Positions 8,897 through 17,453 of a DNA stretch of 64,000 bases are shown here, one piece after another (within the stretch, counting starts at the first letter, position 1; every line of letters starts with the position of its first letter). The position numbers were made by a program, and so were the translations under genes. The stretch is from Rhodoferax mekongensis (lineage in GTDB: Bacteria; Pseudomonadota; Gammaproteobacteria; Burkholderiales; Burkholderiaceae_C), in the NCBI RefSeq assembly GCF_032191775.1, contig NZ_CP132507.1, forward strand, positions 335,001-399,000, given 5' to 3'. The notes beneath the pieces were generated by a model that saw only the letters and a program-made list of their open reading frames with translations, was not told the origin of the DNA and did not search any database.

Positions 8897-10056
8897 AGGC
8901 CCACCGATTTGAAAATCACCGCAAACAGCGCGTCCACCAGAATCACCATGGTGATGGAACTCACCACCGAAGCCGTGGTGCCCTCGCCCAGGCTTTGGGT
9001 GTCGGGCTTGACACGCAAACCGTGGTGACAGGCCAGCAGGGAAATCAACACCCCGAACACACAGGACTTGACCAGGGACAGCCAGAGGTTGGAAATTTCC
9101 ACCGTCTTGGGCAAGGCAGTAAAGAAATAAGCCGGGGTGAGTCCCATGGACAAGTCAGAAGCCAGCATGCCACCCAACAGGGCCGCCATCGTGGTCCAGA
9201 CCGCCACTAGAGGCATGGCAATGGCCATTGCCAACGTACGGGGCATGACGAGGCGGAAACCCTTGGGTATGCCCATGACGCGCATGGCGTCCAGCTCTTC
9301 CGTCACCCGCATGACGCCGATCTGCGCAGTAATGGCGGAACCCGATCGCCCCGCCACCAGAATGGCAGCCAGCACCGGACCCAACTCGCGGATCAGCGAC
9401 ATGCCCAGAATATTGACGATGAAGCTGTCGGCCCCGTATTGGCGCAGCTGCTTGGACATCAGATAGGCCAGCACCACACCGATCAAAAAGCCCACCAGGG
9501 CGGTGATAGGCAAAGCGGTAGCACCTATGCGGTACAAGTGCCCCGACACATCGCGCCATGGCCCTTGAAGGGGGTGTCGCAGCAGCTGCAGCACATCCAG
9601 CATCAACTGCCCGATCAGGCGCACCATGCCACCGAGGTGACTCTCCACGCGGGCCAGCTTGCGCCCGAGCGAAACCAACAGGGCATGCCAGTCGAGACGC
9701 TCAACGGGTGGGGTCGGTACCGTGAATTTGGCGACCCGGTCCAACAGCGCCTTTTGCAGCGGCTCGGCCTGGAGCTTGGCCGGCCATTGGCGGCCCCATG
9801 CATTCCACAGCACCTGGGCACCAGTGTGGTCGATCCGCTGGGCCTCACGCAGGTCCCATGCTACTGCGCTCCCCCCATGACCCGGTACGCCGTGGAGTGC
9901 CTTCTCCAGGGGCTGCCAGACGTGCTTCGCAGAGAGCGCATCGGCCGTCCAGCGGCCACGCAGGATCACCCGGGGACCCTCGGGGTCTTGGGCGAGCTGA
10001 AGTCCGGGCTGGGTATCCTCCACGAGGCTGCAATAGAGAGTGACTAAGGTGCGCAT
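8893..10056 (-). CDS. MlaE family ABC transporter permease with N-terminal STAS-like domain
   Basis: The 387-residue protein has a soluble N-terminal part of about 130 residues whose central WDLREAQRIDHTGAQVLW resembles a STAS domain, then the MlaE permease with five membrane helices and the conserved core VAGRSGSAITAQIGVMRVTEELDAM. In E. coli the STAS protein MlaB is separate; here it appears fused to the permease, as in the YrbE/MlaE homologs of many bacteria. It is the first gene of the operon and starts 62 nt from the divergent enoyl-CoA hydratase gene. A separate MlaC-type periplasmic carrier is not present. Confidence 0.92.
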   Translation of the reverse strand: MRTLVTLYCSLVEDTQPGLQLAQDPEGPRVILRGRWTADALSAKHVWQPLEKALHGVPGHGGSAVAWDLREAQRIDHTGAQVLWNAWGRQWPAKLQAEPLQKALLDRVAKFTVPTPPVERLDWHALLVSLGRKLARVESHLGGMVRLIGQLMLDVLQLLRHPLQGPWRDVSGHLYRIGATALPITALVGFLIGVVLAYLMSKQLRQYGADSFIVNILGMSLIRELGPVLAAILVAGRSGSAITAQIGVMRVTEELDAMRVMGIPKGFRLVMPRTLAMAIAMPLVAVWTTMAALLGGMLASDLSMGLTPAYFFTALPKTVEISNLWLSLVKSCVFGVLISLLACHHGLRVKPDTQSLGEGTTASVVSSITMVILVDALFAVIFKSVGL

Positions 10057-10118
10057 GGTACCTGCTCACCATGGCAGTCAGGAAACCACGCAAAATACCG
10101 GCAGGAGACCGACAGAAC

Positions 10119-10904
10119 ATGCAAGAACAAGACCCCATTTCCGACGAGCTGGCCATTGAGCAACGCACAGGCGTGTTGTGGCTCACCATCCAGCGCGAAG
10201 AGCGCCGCAACGCCATGAGCCATGGCGTCATTGCCGGAATGGCACAGGCCATACGCGCAGCCCAGCAGCAGCGGGATATTCGAGCCATCGTCATTACCGG
10301 CGCAGGACCCAAGGCCTTTTGCTCGGGGGCGGATTTGCAAGCCTCCAAAGTGTTCACAGGGAACTTCTCTGAACCCCACGCCCACTTGGCGCAGCTGCTG
10401 CGTGCTGCGCGGGCCAGCCACATTCCCCTGATTGCACGGGTCAACGGCTTTTGCCTGGCCGGTGGCATGGGCCTGCTGTCCATGTGTGACATGGCGGTGG
10501 CGTCCACGCATGCGACCTTCGGGTTACCGGAGGTGAAGGTCGGGGTATTTCCCGCGCAGGTGCTGACGGTGCTGCAGCACTTGATTCCACGCCGGGTATT
10601 GACCGAGATGTGCATTACCGGTGAGCCCATCACCAGCGCACAAGCCCTGAGATATGGGCTGGTCAACCATGTGGCGGATGATGTGGACCAGAAGCTGCAA
10701 TGGCTGCTGGAACGCTTGCTGGACAAGTCGCCGGCCGCCATCCGCCGCGGGCTTTACACCATGAAGTCCGTAGAGACCATGGCGTTCGAAGAGTCCATGG
10801 CCTTTACGGAAAGCCAGATTGCGCTTTTCACGCTGACCGAAGACGCTCAGGAGGGCCAGAAAGCCTTTCAGGAAAAGCGCAAACCCGTTTGGACGGGTCA
10901 ATGA
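10119..10904 (+). CDS. Enoyl-CoA hydratase/isomerase family protein
   Basis: The 261-residue protein is a crotonase-fold enzyme. The oxyanion-hole segments are KAFCSGADL and VNGFCLAGGMGL, and GLPEVKVG provides the candidate catalytic Glu. The second catalytic Glu of true hydratases is not evident at the usual place after AGGMGL, so an isomerase or other acyl-CoA activity is possible. The ATG at 10119 has GGAG upstream and is preferred to an ATG 48 nt earlier. The stop overlaps the antiporter start as ATGA, so the two are translationally coupled. Confidence 0.88.
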   Translation: MQEQDPISDELAIEQRTGVLWLTIQREERRNAMSHGVIAGMAQAIRAAQQQRDIRAIVITGAGPKAFCSGADLQASKVFTGNFSEPHAHLAQLLRAARASHIPLIARVNGFCLAGGMGLLSMCDMAVASTHATFGLPEVKVGVFPAQVLTVLQHLIPRRVLTEMCITGEPITSAQALRYGLVNHVADDVDQKLQWLLERLLDKSPAAIRRGLYTMKSVETMAFEESMAFTESQIALFTLTEDAQEGQKAFQEKRKPVWTGQ

Positions 10905-12175
10905 TCACCATGACTGACGCCCCTTCCCTGTTGAATATCGTCGGTGCCGTGCTCTTTGGCATAGCGCTGGTGCACACCTTCTGTGCCAAATTTTTTGAAT
11001 CGCTCGCGCACCGCCATCCCGCCCATGCAGGTCTTTGGCATTTGCTGGGGGAAGTCGAAGTGGTGTTCGGCTTCTGGGCGTTCGTGCTGGTGGCAGCCAT
11101 GGCCTTGATAGCGGGAAGCAAAGAAGCCATTGATTACGCCGAGTCGCGACAGTACACCGAGCCGCTGTTTGTATGCGTGGTCATGGTGGTGGCCGCATCC
11201 CGGCCGGTGTTGGAAGCGGTGCGCTCCCTGTTGGCCGGCATCAGCCACCTAGTACCTTTGCCTGCGCCGCTGGTACTGGCATGGCTGGGCTTGGCAGTGG
11301 TGCCGCTGCTGGGCTCGCTGATTACGGAGCCCGCAGCCATGACCCTGGCAGCCCTGATGCTGGCACCCCAGATCTTCCGGCCGGACATGCCGGAGCGCCT
11401 CAAGTACGCCGCTTTGGGCGTGTTGTTTGTGAATGTCTCTATCGGCGGCACACTCACTTCTTATGCCGCACCACCCGTCTTGATGGTCGCTGCCACCTGG
11501 AACTGGGACACGGCCTTCATGGCCAGCCAATTCGGATGGAAAGCTGCGCTGGCAGTCATCATCAACGCCAGCGCAGTGACATGGGTTCTGCGCAAACACC
11601 TGCCCTCCGGCGGGACAGCGGACACGGCTTCTGCAACGGAGTCGGTGCCCTGGATCGTAAGTCTGGTGCACCTGGCGTTTTTGGCAGGTGTCGTCGTGCT
11701 GGCCCACCACCCTGTGCTGTTCCTGGGCCTGTTCCTGTTCTTCCTTGGCTACACCCAGGCCTATACCCGGTTCCAGAGTCCGCTGATCCTCAAAGAGGGC
11801 CTGCTGGTCGGCTTCTTTCTCGCCGGTCTCGTCGTTCTCGGCGGCATGCAGCAGTGGTGGCTGCAGCCCATCGTGTCCAGCCTCGCACCCACTGAACTTT
11901 TCTTCGGTGCTCTGGTTTTGACTGCGGTCACCGACAACGCCGCGCTCACCTACCTGGGTTCGCTGATTCAGGGCATCACGCCTGCTGCGCAGTACATGCT
12001 GGTGGCCGGCGCGGTGGCGGGTGGTGGACTCACCGTCATCGCAAATGCGCCCAACCCGGCCGGCGCGGCCTTGCTGCGTCAGGGCTTTGAAGACCAATCG
12101 ATTGGCGCGGGCGGCTTGCTGCTTGGCGCCTTGCTCCCCACCGCAGTGGCTGCGGCCTGCTTCCTGATGCTATGA
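10901..12175 (+). CDS. Putative Na+/H+ antiporter (multi-pass membrane protein)
   Basis: The 424-residue protein has about eleven hydrophobic segments. It shows ITEPAAMTLAALMLAP, GGTLTSYAAPPVLMVA and TDNAALTYLGSLI, all with the polar-in-membrane pattern of an ion antiporter, and matches my recollection of the 'putative Na+/H+ antiporter' family found in proteobacteria. The start at 10901 overlaps the enoyl-CoA hydratase stop (ATGA), and its own stop overlaps the GMC oxidoreductase start in the same way. The open frame continues upstream inside the hydratase gene but that part is an out-of-frame shadow. The transported ion is inferred from the family. Confidence 0.82.
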   Translation: MITMTDAPSLLNIVGAVLFGIALVHTFCAKFFESLAHRHPAHAGLWHLLGEVEVVFGFWAFVLVAAMALIAGSKEAIDYAESRQYTEPLFVCVVMVVAASRPVLEAVRSLLAGISHLVPLPAPLVLAWLGLAVVPLLGSLITEPAAMTLAALMLAPQIFRPDMPERLKYAALGVLFVNVSIGGTLTSYAAPPVLMVAATWNWDTAFMASQFGWKAALAVIINASAVTWVLRKHLPSGGTADTASATESVPWIVSLVHLAFLAGVVVLAHHPVLFLGLFLFFLGYTQAYTRFQSPLILKEGLLVGFFLAGLVVLGGMQQWWLQPIVSSLAPTELFFGALVLTAVTDNAALTYLGSLIQGITPAAQYMLVAGAVAGGGLTVIANAPNPAGAALLRQGFEDQSIGAGGLLLGALLPTAVAAACFLML

Positions 12176-13911
12176 ACAACGACACCACTTTCGACTACAT
12201 CATCATCGGCGCGGGTACGGCAGGTTGCCTGCTGGCGAACCGGCTGAGCGCCAATGCATCCAAGCGCGTGCTCCTGATCGAGGCAGGGCGCAAAGATGAT
12301 TACCACTGGATTCACATCCCGGTGGGCTACCTGTACTGCATCGGCAACCCGCGCACTGACTGGCTGTTCCAGACTGCTGCCGAAGCCGGCCTGAACGGGC
12401 GCAGCCTGCGCTACCCGCGCGGAAAAACGCTGGGCGGCTGCAGCAGCATCAACGGCATGATTTACATGCGCGGCCAGGCCCGCGACTACGACCGTTGGGC
12501 CCAGCTCACCGGCGATGCCAGCTGGACTTGGGAAAACAGCTTGCCCTATTTCAAGCTCCATGAAGACCACTACAAGGGCGCCAACGCACTGCACGGCGCC
12601 AAGGGAACAGCCTCCCCGCTGATCCAGCACAACAGCACCGATTACGGCAAGGTGCTTCGCCACCACCAGGCGGGTGGCGAATGGCGGGTGGAAAAACAAC
12701 GCCTGCGCTGGGACGTGCTGGATGCATTCGCCCAAGCCGCCACAGAGGCCGGGGTACCGGCCACCGACGACTTCAACCGCGGCAGCAACGAAGGCGTGGG
12801 TTACTTCGAGGTGAACCAGCGCGACGGTTGGCGCTGGAACACTGCCAAAGCATTTTTGCGCCCCATGTGCTACGCCCGACCTAACTTCGAGTTGTGGACC
12901 AGCGCCCAAGTGGCCAAATTGGTGGTGGAGTCGAACGGCGGAAACAGCCCGCTTGACGCGCCTTTGCGCTGCACCGGTGTCCAAGTGTGGGACGGCACAG
13001 AGATGATTACTGCCACGGCTCGCCGCGAGGTCTTGCTCTGTGCGGGCGCGGTAGGTTCCCCACAGATCCTGCAACTCTCCGGCATCGGCCCGGGGGCTCT
13101 TCTGCAAGAGCATGGCGTTCCAGTCGTGCAGGACACGCCCGGTGTGGGCGCGAATTTGCAAGACCACCTGCAAATTCGCGCCGTCTTCAAGGTCAAAAAC
13201 ACCACGACCCTGAACACCCAGGCCAACAGCCTGTGGGGCAAAGCCAAAATCGGGTTGGAATATGCGCTCAAGCGCAGTGGCCCCATGAGCATGGCGCCCA
13301 GCCAGCTCGGCGCCTTTACCCGCAGCAGCCCGGACCAGGCGTACCCCAACATCCAGTACCACGTGCAACCCTTGAGCCTGGAAGCATTCGGCGAGCCCCT
13401 GCACCGCTTCAACGCGTTCACCACGAGCGTGTGCAACCTGAACCCGACCAGCCGTGGCGCCGTCAGCATCCAGTCCAAGGACTTTCGGAGTGCCCCGAAA
13501 ATTGCCCCCAACTACCTGAGCACCGACGAAGACCGCAAGGTGGCCGCAGACTCCCTGCGCATCACACGCCGCATCGTCGCGCAACCCGCCTTGCGGAAGT
13601 ACCAACCGGAAGAATACAAGCCGGGTGTGCAGTTCCAGTCGGATGCTGAGCTGGCCCAGCTGGCAGGCGACATTGCCACCACGATCTTCCACCCGGTGGG
13701 CACTACCAAGATGGGACGGGTCGAAGGTCCGGACCACGACCCCATGGCGGTGGTGGACAGCCGCCTCAAAGTGCGGGGCGTGGCCGGCCTGCGGGTGGTC
13801 GATGCGGGCGTCATGCCGCTCATTACCAGCGGCAACACCAACTCCCCCACCTTGATGATTGCGGAGAAGGCCGCGCAATGGATTGCCGAAGATGCCGAGC
13901 TGCGCCAATGA
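12172..13911 (+). CDS. GMC family FAD-dependent oxidoreductase (choline dehydrogenase-like)
   Basis: The 579-residue flavoprotein begins DYIIIGAGTAGCLLANRLS, with the FAD-binding GAGTAG at residues 13-18. The GMC signature 1 is GGCSSINGMIYMRGQARDYDRWA and signature 2 is GAVGSPQILQLSGIG. HPVGTTKMG carries the catalytic His, and NTNSPTLMIAEKAA is the C-terminal FAD contact. Substrates in the family are alcohols such as choline or polyethylene glycol. No betaine aldehyde dehydrogenase is adjacent, so choline is not supported by context. It is the third gene of an ATGA-linked set. Confidence 0.93.
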   Translation: MNNDTTFDYIIIGAGTAGCLLANRLSANASKRVLLIEAGRKDDYHWIHIPVGYLYCIGNPRTDWLFQTAAEAGLNGRSLRYPRGKTLGGCSSINGMIYMRGQARDYDRWAQLTGDASWTWENSLPYFKLHEDHYKGANALHGAKGTASPLIQHNSTDYGKVLRHHQAGGEWRVEKQRLRWDVLDAFAQAATEAGVPATDDFNRGSNEGVGYFEVNQRDGWRWNTAKAFLRPMCYARPNFELWTSAQVAKLVVESNGGNSPLDAPLRCTGVQVWDGTEMITATARREVLLCAGAVGSPQILQLSGIGPGALLQEHGVPVVQDTPGVGANLQDHLQIRAVFKVKNTTTLNTQANSLWGKAKIGLEYALKRSGPMSMAPSQLGAFTRSSPDQAYPNIQYHVQPLSLEAFGEPLHRFNAFTTSVCNLNPTSRGAVSIQSKDFRSAPKIAPNYLSTDEDRKVAADSLRITRRIVAQPALRKYQPEEYKPGVQFQSDAELAQLAGDIATTIFHPVGTTKMGRVEGPDHDPMAVVDSRLKVRGVAGLRVVDAGVMPLITSGNTNSPTLMIAEKAAQWIAEDAELRQ

Positions 13912-14071
13912 AGGGTTTCTCCTGATGCCGGACTCCAACAAGGGCGGATACAGTTCGTGCCAACGCTGAATCGAACAGCAACTGCGAGGCCCACAAGGCC
14001 GGACTTGAAACGACGCCGAGGAGACGGCTAAGAACACCACCAATAACTCTGCACATAACGATGCAGCTTCA
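13912..14071 (+). other. Intergenic stretch before a strong terminator; possible small RNA
   Basis: This stretch holds no convincing reading frame. It runs from the GMC stop codon to a strong terminator hairpin about 160 nt further on. The distance is long for a simple 3' UTR, so it may be a long 3' UTR or contain an independently transcribed small RNA. I recognise no known RNA family and see no clear promoter. Confidence 0.3.
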
Positions 14072-14102
14072 CAAAAGCACCGGCGCCCCCGGTGCTTTTT
14101 TA
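14072..14102 (+). terminator. Rho-independent terminator
   Basis: AAAAGCACCGG and CCGGTGCTTTTTT form a GC-rich stem with a tight loop, followed by a T run. It ends the transcript coming from the GMC oxidoreductase gene, or a small RNA in the preceding 160 nt. Confidence 0.85.
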
Positions 14103-14125
14103 TTTCCAGAGCCAAATCCTTTGCT

Positions 14126-14166
14126 GGCGCTCGCCAGATATGCGCGACCAGCTCCTGATTTCATAG
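14126..14166 (-). repeat. Dispersed ~42-bp element, copy 3
   Basis: On the minus strand this reads GCTATGAAATCAGGAGCTG followed by GTCGCGCATATCTGG and GAGCGCC. It lies between the terminator and the TauE/SafE gene, and ends 37 nt before the ATG of that gene. Confidence 0.8.
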
Positions 14167-14202
14167 CAGAGAGCTCCAGTAGGTAGATGCGACAATCCTT
14201 GC

Positions 14203-14967
14203 ATGGAATTGCTCATTGCCTCGCTCGCCTCCGGACTGGCCGGATTCATTGATTCGATTGTGGGCGGGGGCGGTTTGATCCTGACGCCAGCCTTGTTCGC
14301 CCTTTTTCCTACTGCCCATCCGGCGACCCTGTTCGGCACCAACAAAGGTGCCGCAGTGGCAGGAACCGCATTCGCCGCTGTGCGCTACAACCGTCAGGTG
14401 CGTCTGCCTTGGCACGCTTTGTTACCCGCCACGCTGGTGTGCTTTGCAGCTGCACTGTCGGGCGCATGGCTGGTGACCCAGATTTCCCCCCAGTACCTGC
14501 GCAAAGCGCTGCCCTTCATTCTGGTACTGGTACTGGGTTACACCTTGGCGAAAAAAGAGCTCGGCCGGCACCACCTGCCACAGTTCAGTGGCCGCAAGGA
14601 AGTGCTGATGGCATGCGCCATCGGGGGCAGCATCGGCTTTTACGACGGGTTTTTCGGCCCTGGCACCGGCAGCTTTTTTGTGTTTCTGTTGGTCCGGGTG
14701 CTGGGTTACGACTTTTTGCATGCCTCGGCCGGCGCCAAGCTGCTCAACACAGCCTCCAATTCCGCCGCCCTGGTCCTGTTTACCTTCACCGGGCACGTCT
14801 GGTGGCACTATGTGCTTGTCATGGCAGTCGCCAACATCTTGGGTAGCTTCGCCGGAACCCACCTGGCCCTCAAGCACGGCACGGGCTTTGTACGTTCGGT
14901 ATTCATCGCCGTGGTGTCGGCGCTGATTCTCAAGACAGCGTATGACGCTTTTCTGCGAGGCCTCTAG
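14203..14967 (+). CDS. TauE/SafE family sulfite-exporter-like permease
   Basis: The 254-residue protein has about eight hydrophobic segments. It carries the family pattern FIDSIVGGGGLILTPAL at the N-terminus and its counterpart IGFYDGFFGPGTGSFFVF in the second half, the internal repeat typical of TauE/SafE (DUF81) proteins. These inner-membrane permeases are linked to export of sulfite, sulfoacetate or other anions; the substrate here is not evident. The start at 14203 gives a direct entry into the first helix. Its stop overlaps the mrdA stop region on the opposite strand by 4 nt. Confidence 0.9.
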   Translation: MELLIASLASGLAGFIDSIVGGGGLILTPALFALFPTAHPATLFGTNKGAAVAGTAFAAVRYNRQVRLPWHALLPATLVCFAAALSGAWLVTQISPQYLRKALPFILVLVLGYTLAKKELGRHHLPQFSGRKEVLMACAIGGSIGFYDGFFGPGTGSFFVFLLVRVLGYDFLHASAGAKLLNTASNSAALVLFTFTGHVWWHYVLVMAVANILGSFAGTHLALKHGTGFVRSVFIAVVSALILKTAYDAFLRGL

Positions 14968-16910
14968 CGCGGAGGTGGCCAAGGCAGTTCGGCAGCCACA
15001 CGTGGCTTGCCGATGGGCGCAGTGGCTTTGCCTTGGCTGACTGCGGCCATGTCTTCCTCGCTGGGGTACTGGCCGAGCAACCAATAGTCAAACGTGCGCC
15101 GCGCAATGGGCGCCGCCGATGCAGCACCAAAACCCGCATTCTCCACAATCACTGCCAGAGCAATCTTGGGGTCATCGGCGGGCGCGAATGCGATGTACAG
15201 CGAATGGTCTCGCTGGTGCTCCTCCATGGTGGAGGCGTTGTACTTCTGGTTTTTGCCCAGGCTCACCGCCTGTGCCGTTCCGGTCTTGCCTCCACTCACA
15301 TAACCTGCACCGGCGAACACGCGGGTTCCGGTGCCGCCCTGGGTCACTCCGACCATGGCATCTTTGACGACCTTGAGGTTCTCCGGCTTGTAGGCCAGAT
15401 CAATCGGCGGCTCAGGCGCTACCGGCGTGCGCACCCGCGTGGTGGCGTCCTGGGTGGCGATAACCAATTGAGGTTTGTGTTTGACACCATTGTTCGCCAG
15501 CGTTGACACGGCCTGCGCGATCTGCAACATCGTGAAGCTGTTGTAGCCTTGACCAATACCCAGGGAAATGGTTTCACCGGCGTACCATTTTTGCTGCTCC
15601 GGGCGTTTGTAGTACTTGCGCTTCCACTCTTGGCTGGGGAGCACACCGCGCACTTCGCCATTGATGTCAATGCCGGTGATCTGGCCGAAACCCAGTGGCG
15701 CCATGAAATCGTGCATGGTGTCTACGCCCAGCTCATTGGCCAGCGAGTAGAAATACACGTTGCTCGACTCCACAATGGCGCGGCGCATGTCCATGATGCC
15801 GCCGCGTTCGTTTTCCGGGCTGCCGAAGCGGTTGCCACCGAACATGTAAAAGCCCGGATCGTTGATCAGTGTCTGTGGTGTGCGGGTGCCAGTCTCCAGG
15901 GCGGCCATCGCCATGAAGGGCTTGTACGTTGAGCCGGGCGGATACGTACCGCGCAAGGCCCGATTGAGCAGCGGCTTGTCAATGGACTCATTGAGCATCT
16001 GCCAGTTTTCCTGGTCGATACCCTCCACGAACAGGTTGGAGTCAAACGTGGGCTTGCTCACAAATGCCAACACCTCGCCGGTCTTCGGGTCCATGGCCAC
16101 CAGAGCGCCACGGCGGGAACCGAACATGTCCTCGATCAGCTTTTGCAGCTTGATGTCGATGGACAGCACCACCACGTTGCCGGGGGTGGACGGGTTACTG
16201 GCGAGCTTTCGCACAGCCCTCCCGCCCGCGGAAGTTTCAATGCGTTCCACACCGGTAATACCGTGCAGCACCGACTCAAAACTTTGCTCCACCCCCAGTT
16301 TGCCGATGTATTCGGTACCACGGTAGTTGGCCTGGTCCTCGCTGTCATCGATCTTTTCTTTTTCCGCGCGGTTGATACGACCGATGTAACCGATCACGTG
16401 ACTCGCAAGATCCCCGTATGGGTAGTTTCGGAACAGCCGGGCCTTGATCTCCACGCCGGGAAAGCGAAAGCGTTGGGCTGCAAAGCGCGCAACCTCGGTG
16501 TCTGTCAAACGGGTGCGAATCGGCAGGGATTCAAAGCTCTTGGACTCTTCCATCAGCTTTTTGAACCGCCGGCGGTCGCGGGGCGTGATATCCACCACCT
16601 TGGAGAGTTCGTCCAGGGTCTCTTCCACACCACCGCTTTTGGAGGGTGTGATTTCAAGGGTGTAAGCGGAGTAGTTGGTGGCCAACACCACGCCGTTGCG
16701 GTCCACGATCAGGCCCCGGTTGGGCACGATAGGCACAATGGAGGTACGGTTGCTTTCGGCTTGGGCGCGCAAGTCTTCGTGCCGGAAGATCTGCAGATAC
16801 ACCAAACGTGCAAACAACAGAAAGAAGCACACCAGCACCAGCACGCTGACCACGAACACCCGGGTCCGGAAGCGCGCCAGATCCGCCTGGACGTTGCGTA
16901 ACTCGGTCAT
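14964..16910 (-). CDS. mrdA: Penicillin-binding protein 2
   Basis: The 648-residue transpeptidase of the elongasome has an N-terminal membrane helix (about 17-40), a dimerisation domain beginning RTSIVPIVPNRGLIVDRNG, and the penicillin-binding domain. The active site is complete: Ser327-x-x-Lys330 in GSTYKP, SSN at 382-384 and KTG at 542-544. Located in the inner membrane with its catalytic domain in the periplasm, it crosslinks peptidoglycan for side-wall growth with RodA and MreBCD. It is the last gene of the mreB-mreC-mreD-mrdA operon. In many betaproteobacteria rodA follows; here the next gene is convergent tauE, so rodA must be elsewhere. Confidence 0.97.
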   Translation of the reverse strand: MTELRNVQADLARFRTRVFVVSVLVLVCFFLLFARLVYLQIFRHEDLRAQAESNRTSIVPIVPNRGLIVDRNGVVLATNYSAYTLEITPSKSGGVEETLDELSKVVDITPRDRRRFKKLMEESKSFESLPIRTRLTDTEVARFAAQRFRFPGVEIKARLFRNYPYGDLASHVIGYIGRINRAEKEKIDDSEDQANYRGTEYIGKLGVEQSFESVLHGITGVERIETSAGGRAVRKLASNPSTPGNVVVLSIDIKLQKLIEDMFGSRRGALVAMDPKTGEVLAFVSKPTFDSNLFVEGIDQENWQMLNESIDKPLLNRALRGTYPPGSTYKPFMAMAALETGTRTPQTLINDPGFYMFGGNRFGSPENERGGIMDMRRAIVESSNVYFYSLANELGVDTMHDFMAPLGFGQITGIDINGEVRGVLPSQEWKRKYYKRPEQQKWYAGETISLGIGQGYNSFTMLQIAQAVSTLANNGVKHKPQLVIATQDATTRVRTPVAPEPPIDLAYKPENLKVVKDAMVGVTQGGTGTRVFAGAGYVSGGKTGTAQAVSLGKNQKYNASTMEEHQRDHSLYIAFAPADDPKIALAVIVENAGFGAASAAPIARRTFDYWLLGQYPSEEDMAAVSQGKATAPIGKPRVAAELPWPPPR

Positions 16911-16922
16911 GCAGCCTGCGCC

Positions 16923-17453
16923 TTACAACGGGCGGTTTTCATCGGGGTCCGGAGCGCGGCGCTGTGGCGCCAAGAGCACCACGCTGGCCACAGGCCATAG
17001 AGCGGCCTCCAACACCGGCGCCAACAGCAATGACCAGCCGGGGAAAGCACCTCCGCCGGACATTCGCAACAGCAACTCCAAAGCGTGCGCAGCCACAAAC
17101 AAAGGCAATACCTGCGCAGATTGAGAAGGCACGGTAAACCACAACAAACGGCGATGCACCGTGATCGCCAAAAAGCTGAGCACCGTGTAGGACATGGCGT
17201 GTTGACCGAGCAATGCGCCCTGGTGCACATCCATCAGCAAACCGAAAAAGAACGCAGCGACGATACCAATGCGCAAGGGTTGATGGACCGTCCAGAAAAC
17301 CAAAACGAGGGCCAGCATGTCCGGCGTCCACGCGGCACGGCCCCACAAACCCATGTTCAACAACATGTTCAGCAAGAGCGCAGCCAGCAAACTGCCCCAG
17401 ATGAACAGCGGCCTAGCCGGCAGCAACAATTGTTGACCCGGACGCATGATCAT
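16923..17453 (-). CDS. mreD: Rod shape-determining protein MreD
   Basis: The 176-residue integral membrane protein has about five hydrophobic segments and the MreD pattern PDMLALVLVFWTVHQPLRIGI followed by GLLMDVHQGALLGQHA. MreD is part of the elongasome and connects MreB and MreC with peptidoglycan synthesis. Its ATG overlaps the mreC stop as ATGA, and mrdA starts 12 nt after its own stop. Confidence 0.95.
   Translation of the reverse strand: MIMRPGQQLLLPARPLFIWGSLLAALLLNMLLNMGLWGRAAWTPDMLALVLVFWTVHQPLRIGIVAAFFFGLLMDVHQGALLGQHAMSYTVLSFLAITVHRRLLWFTVPSQSAQVLPLFVAAHALELLLRMSGGGAFPGWSLLLAPVLEAALWPVASVVLLAPQRRAPDPDENRPL

Noticed and set aside
11249..12097. Minus-strand frame of 282 codons opposite the Na+/H+ antiporter gene
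   Set aside because: It is an antisense shadow without membrane segments, motif or ribosome-binding site.
12079..14115. Long open frame of 678 codons on the minus strand antisense to the GMC oxidoreductase
   Set aside because: It mirrors the codon structure of the real gene in GC-rich DNA and shows no domain, low-complexity His/Gly/Gln content and no ribosome-binding site.
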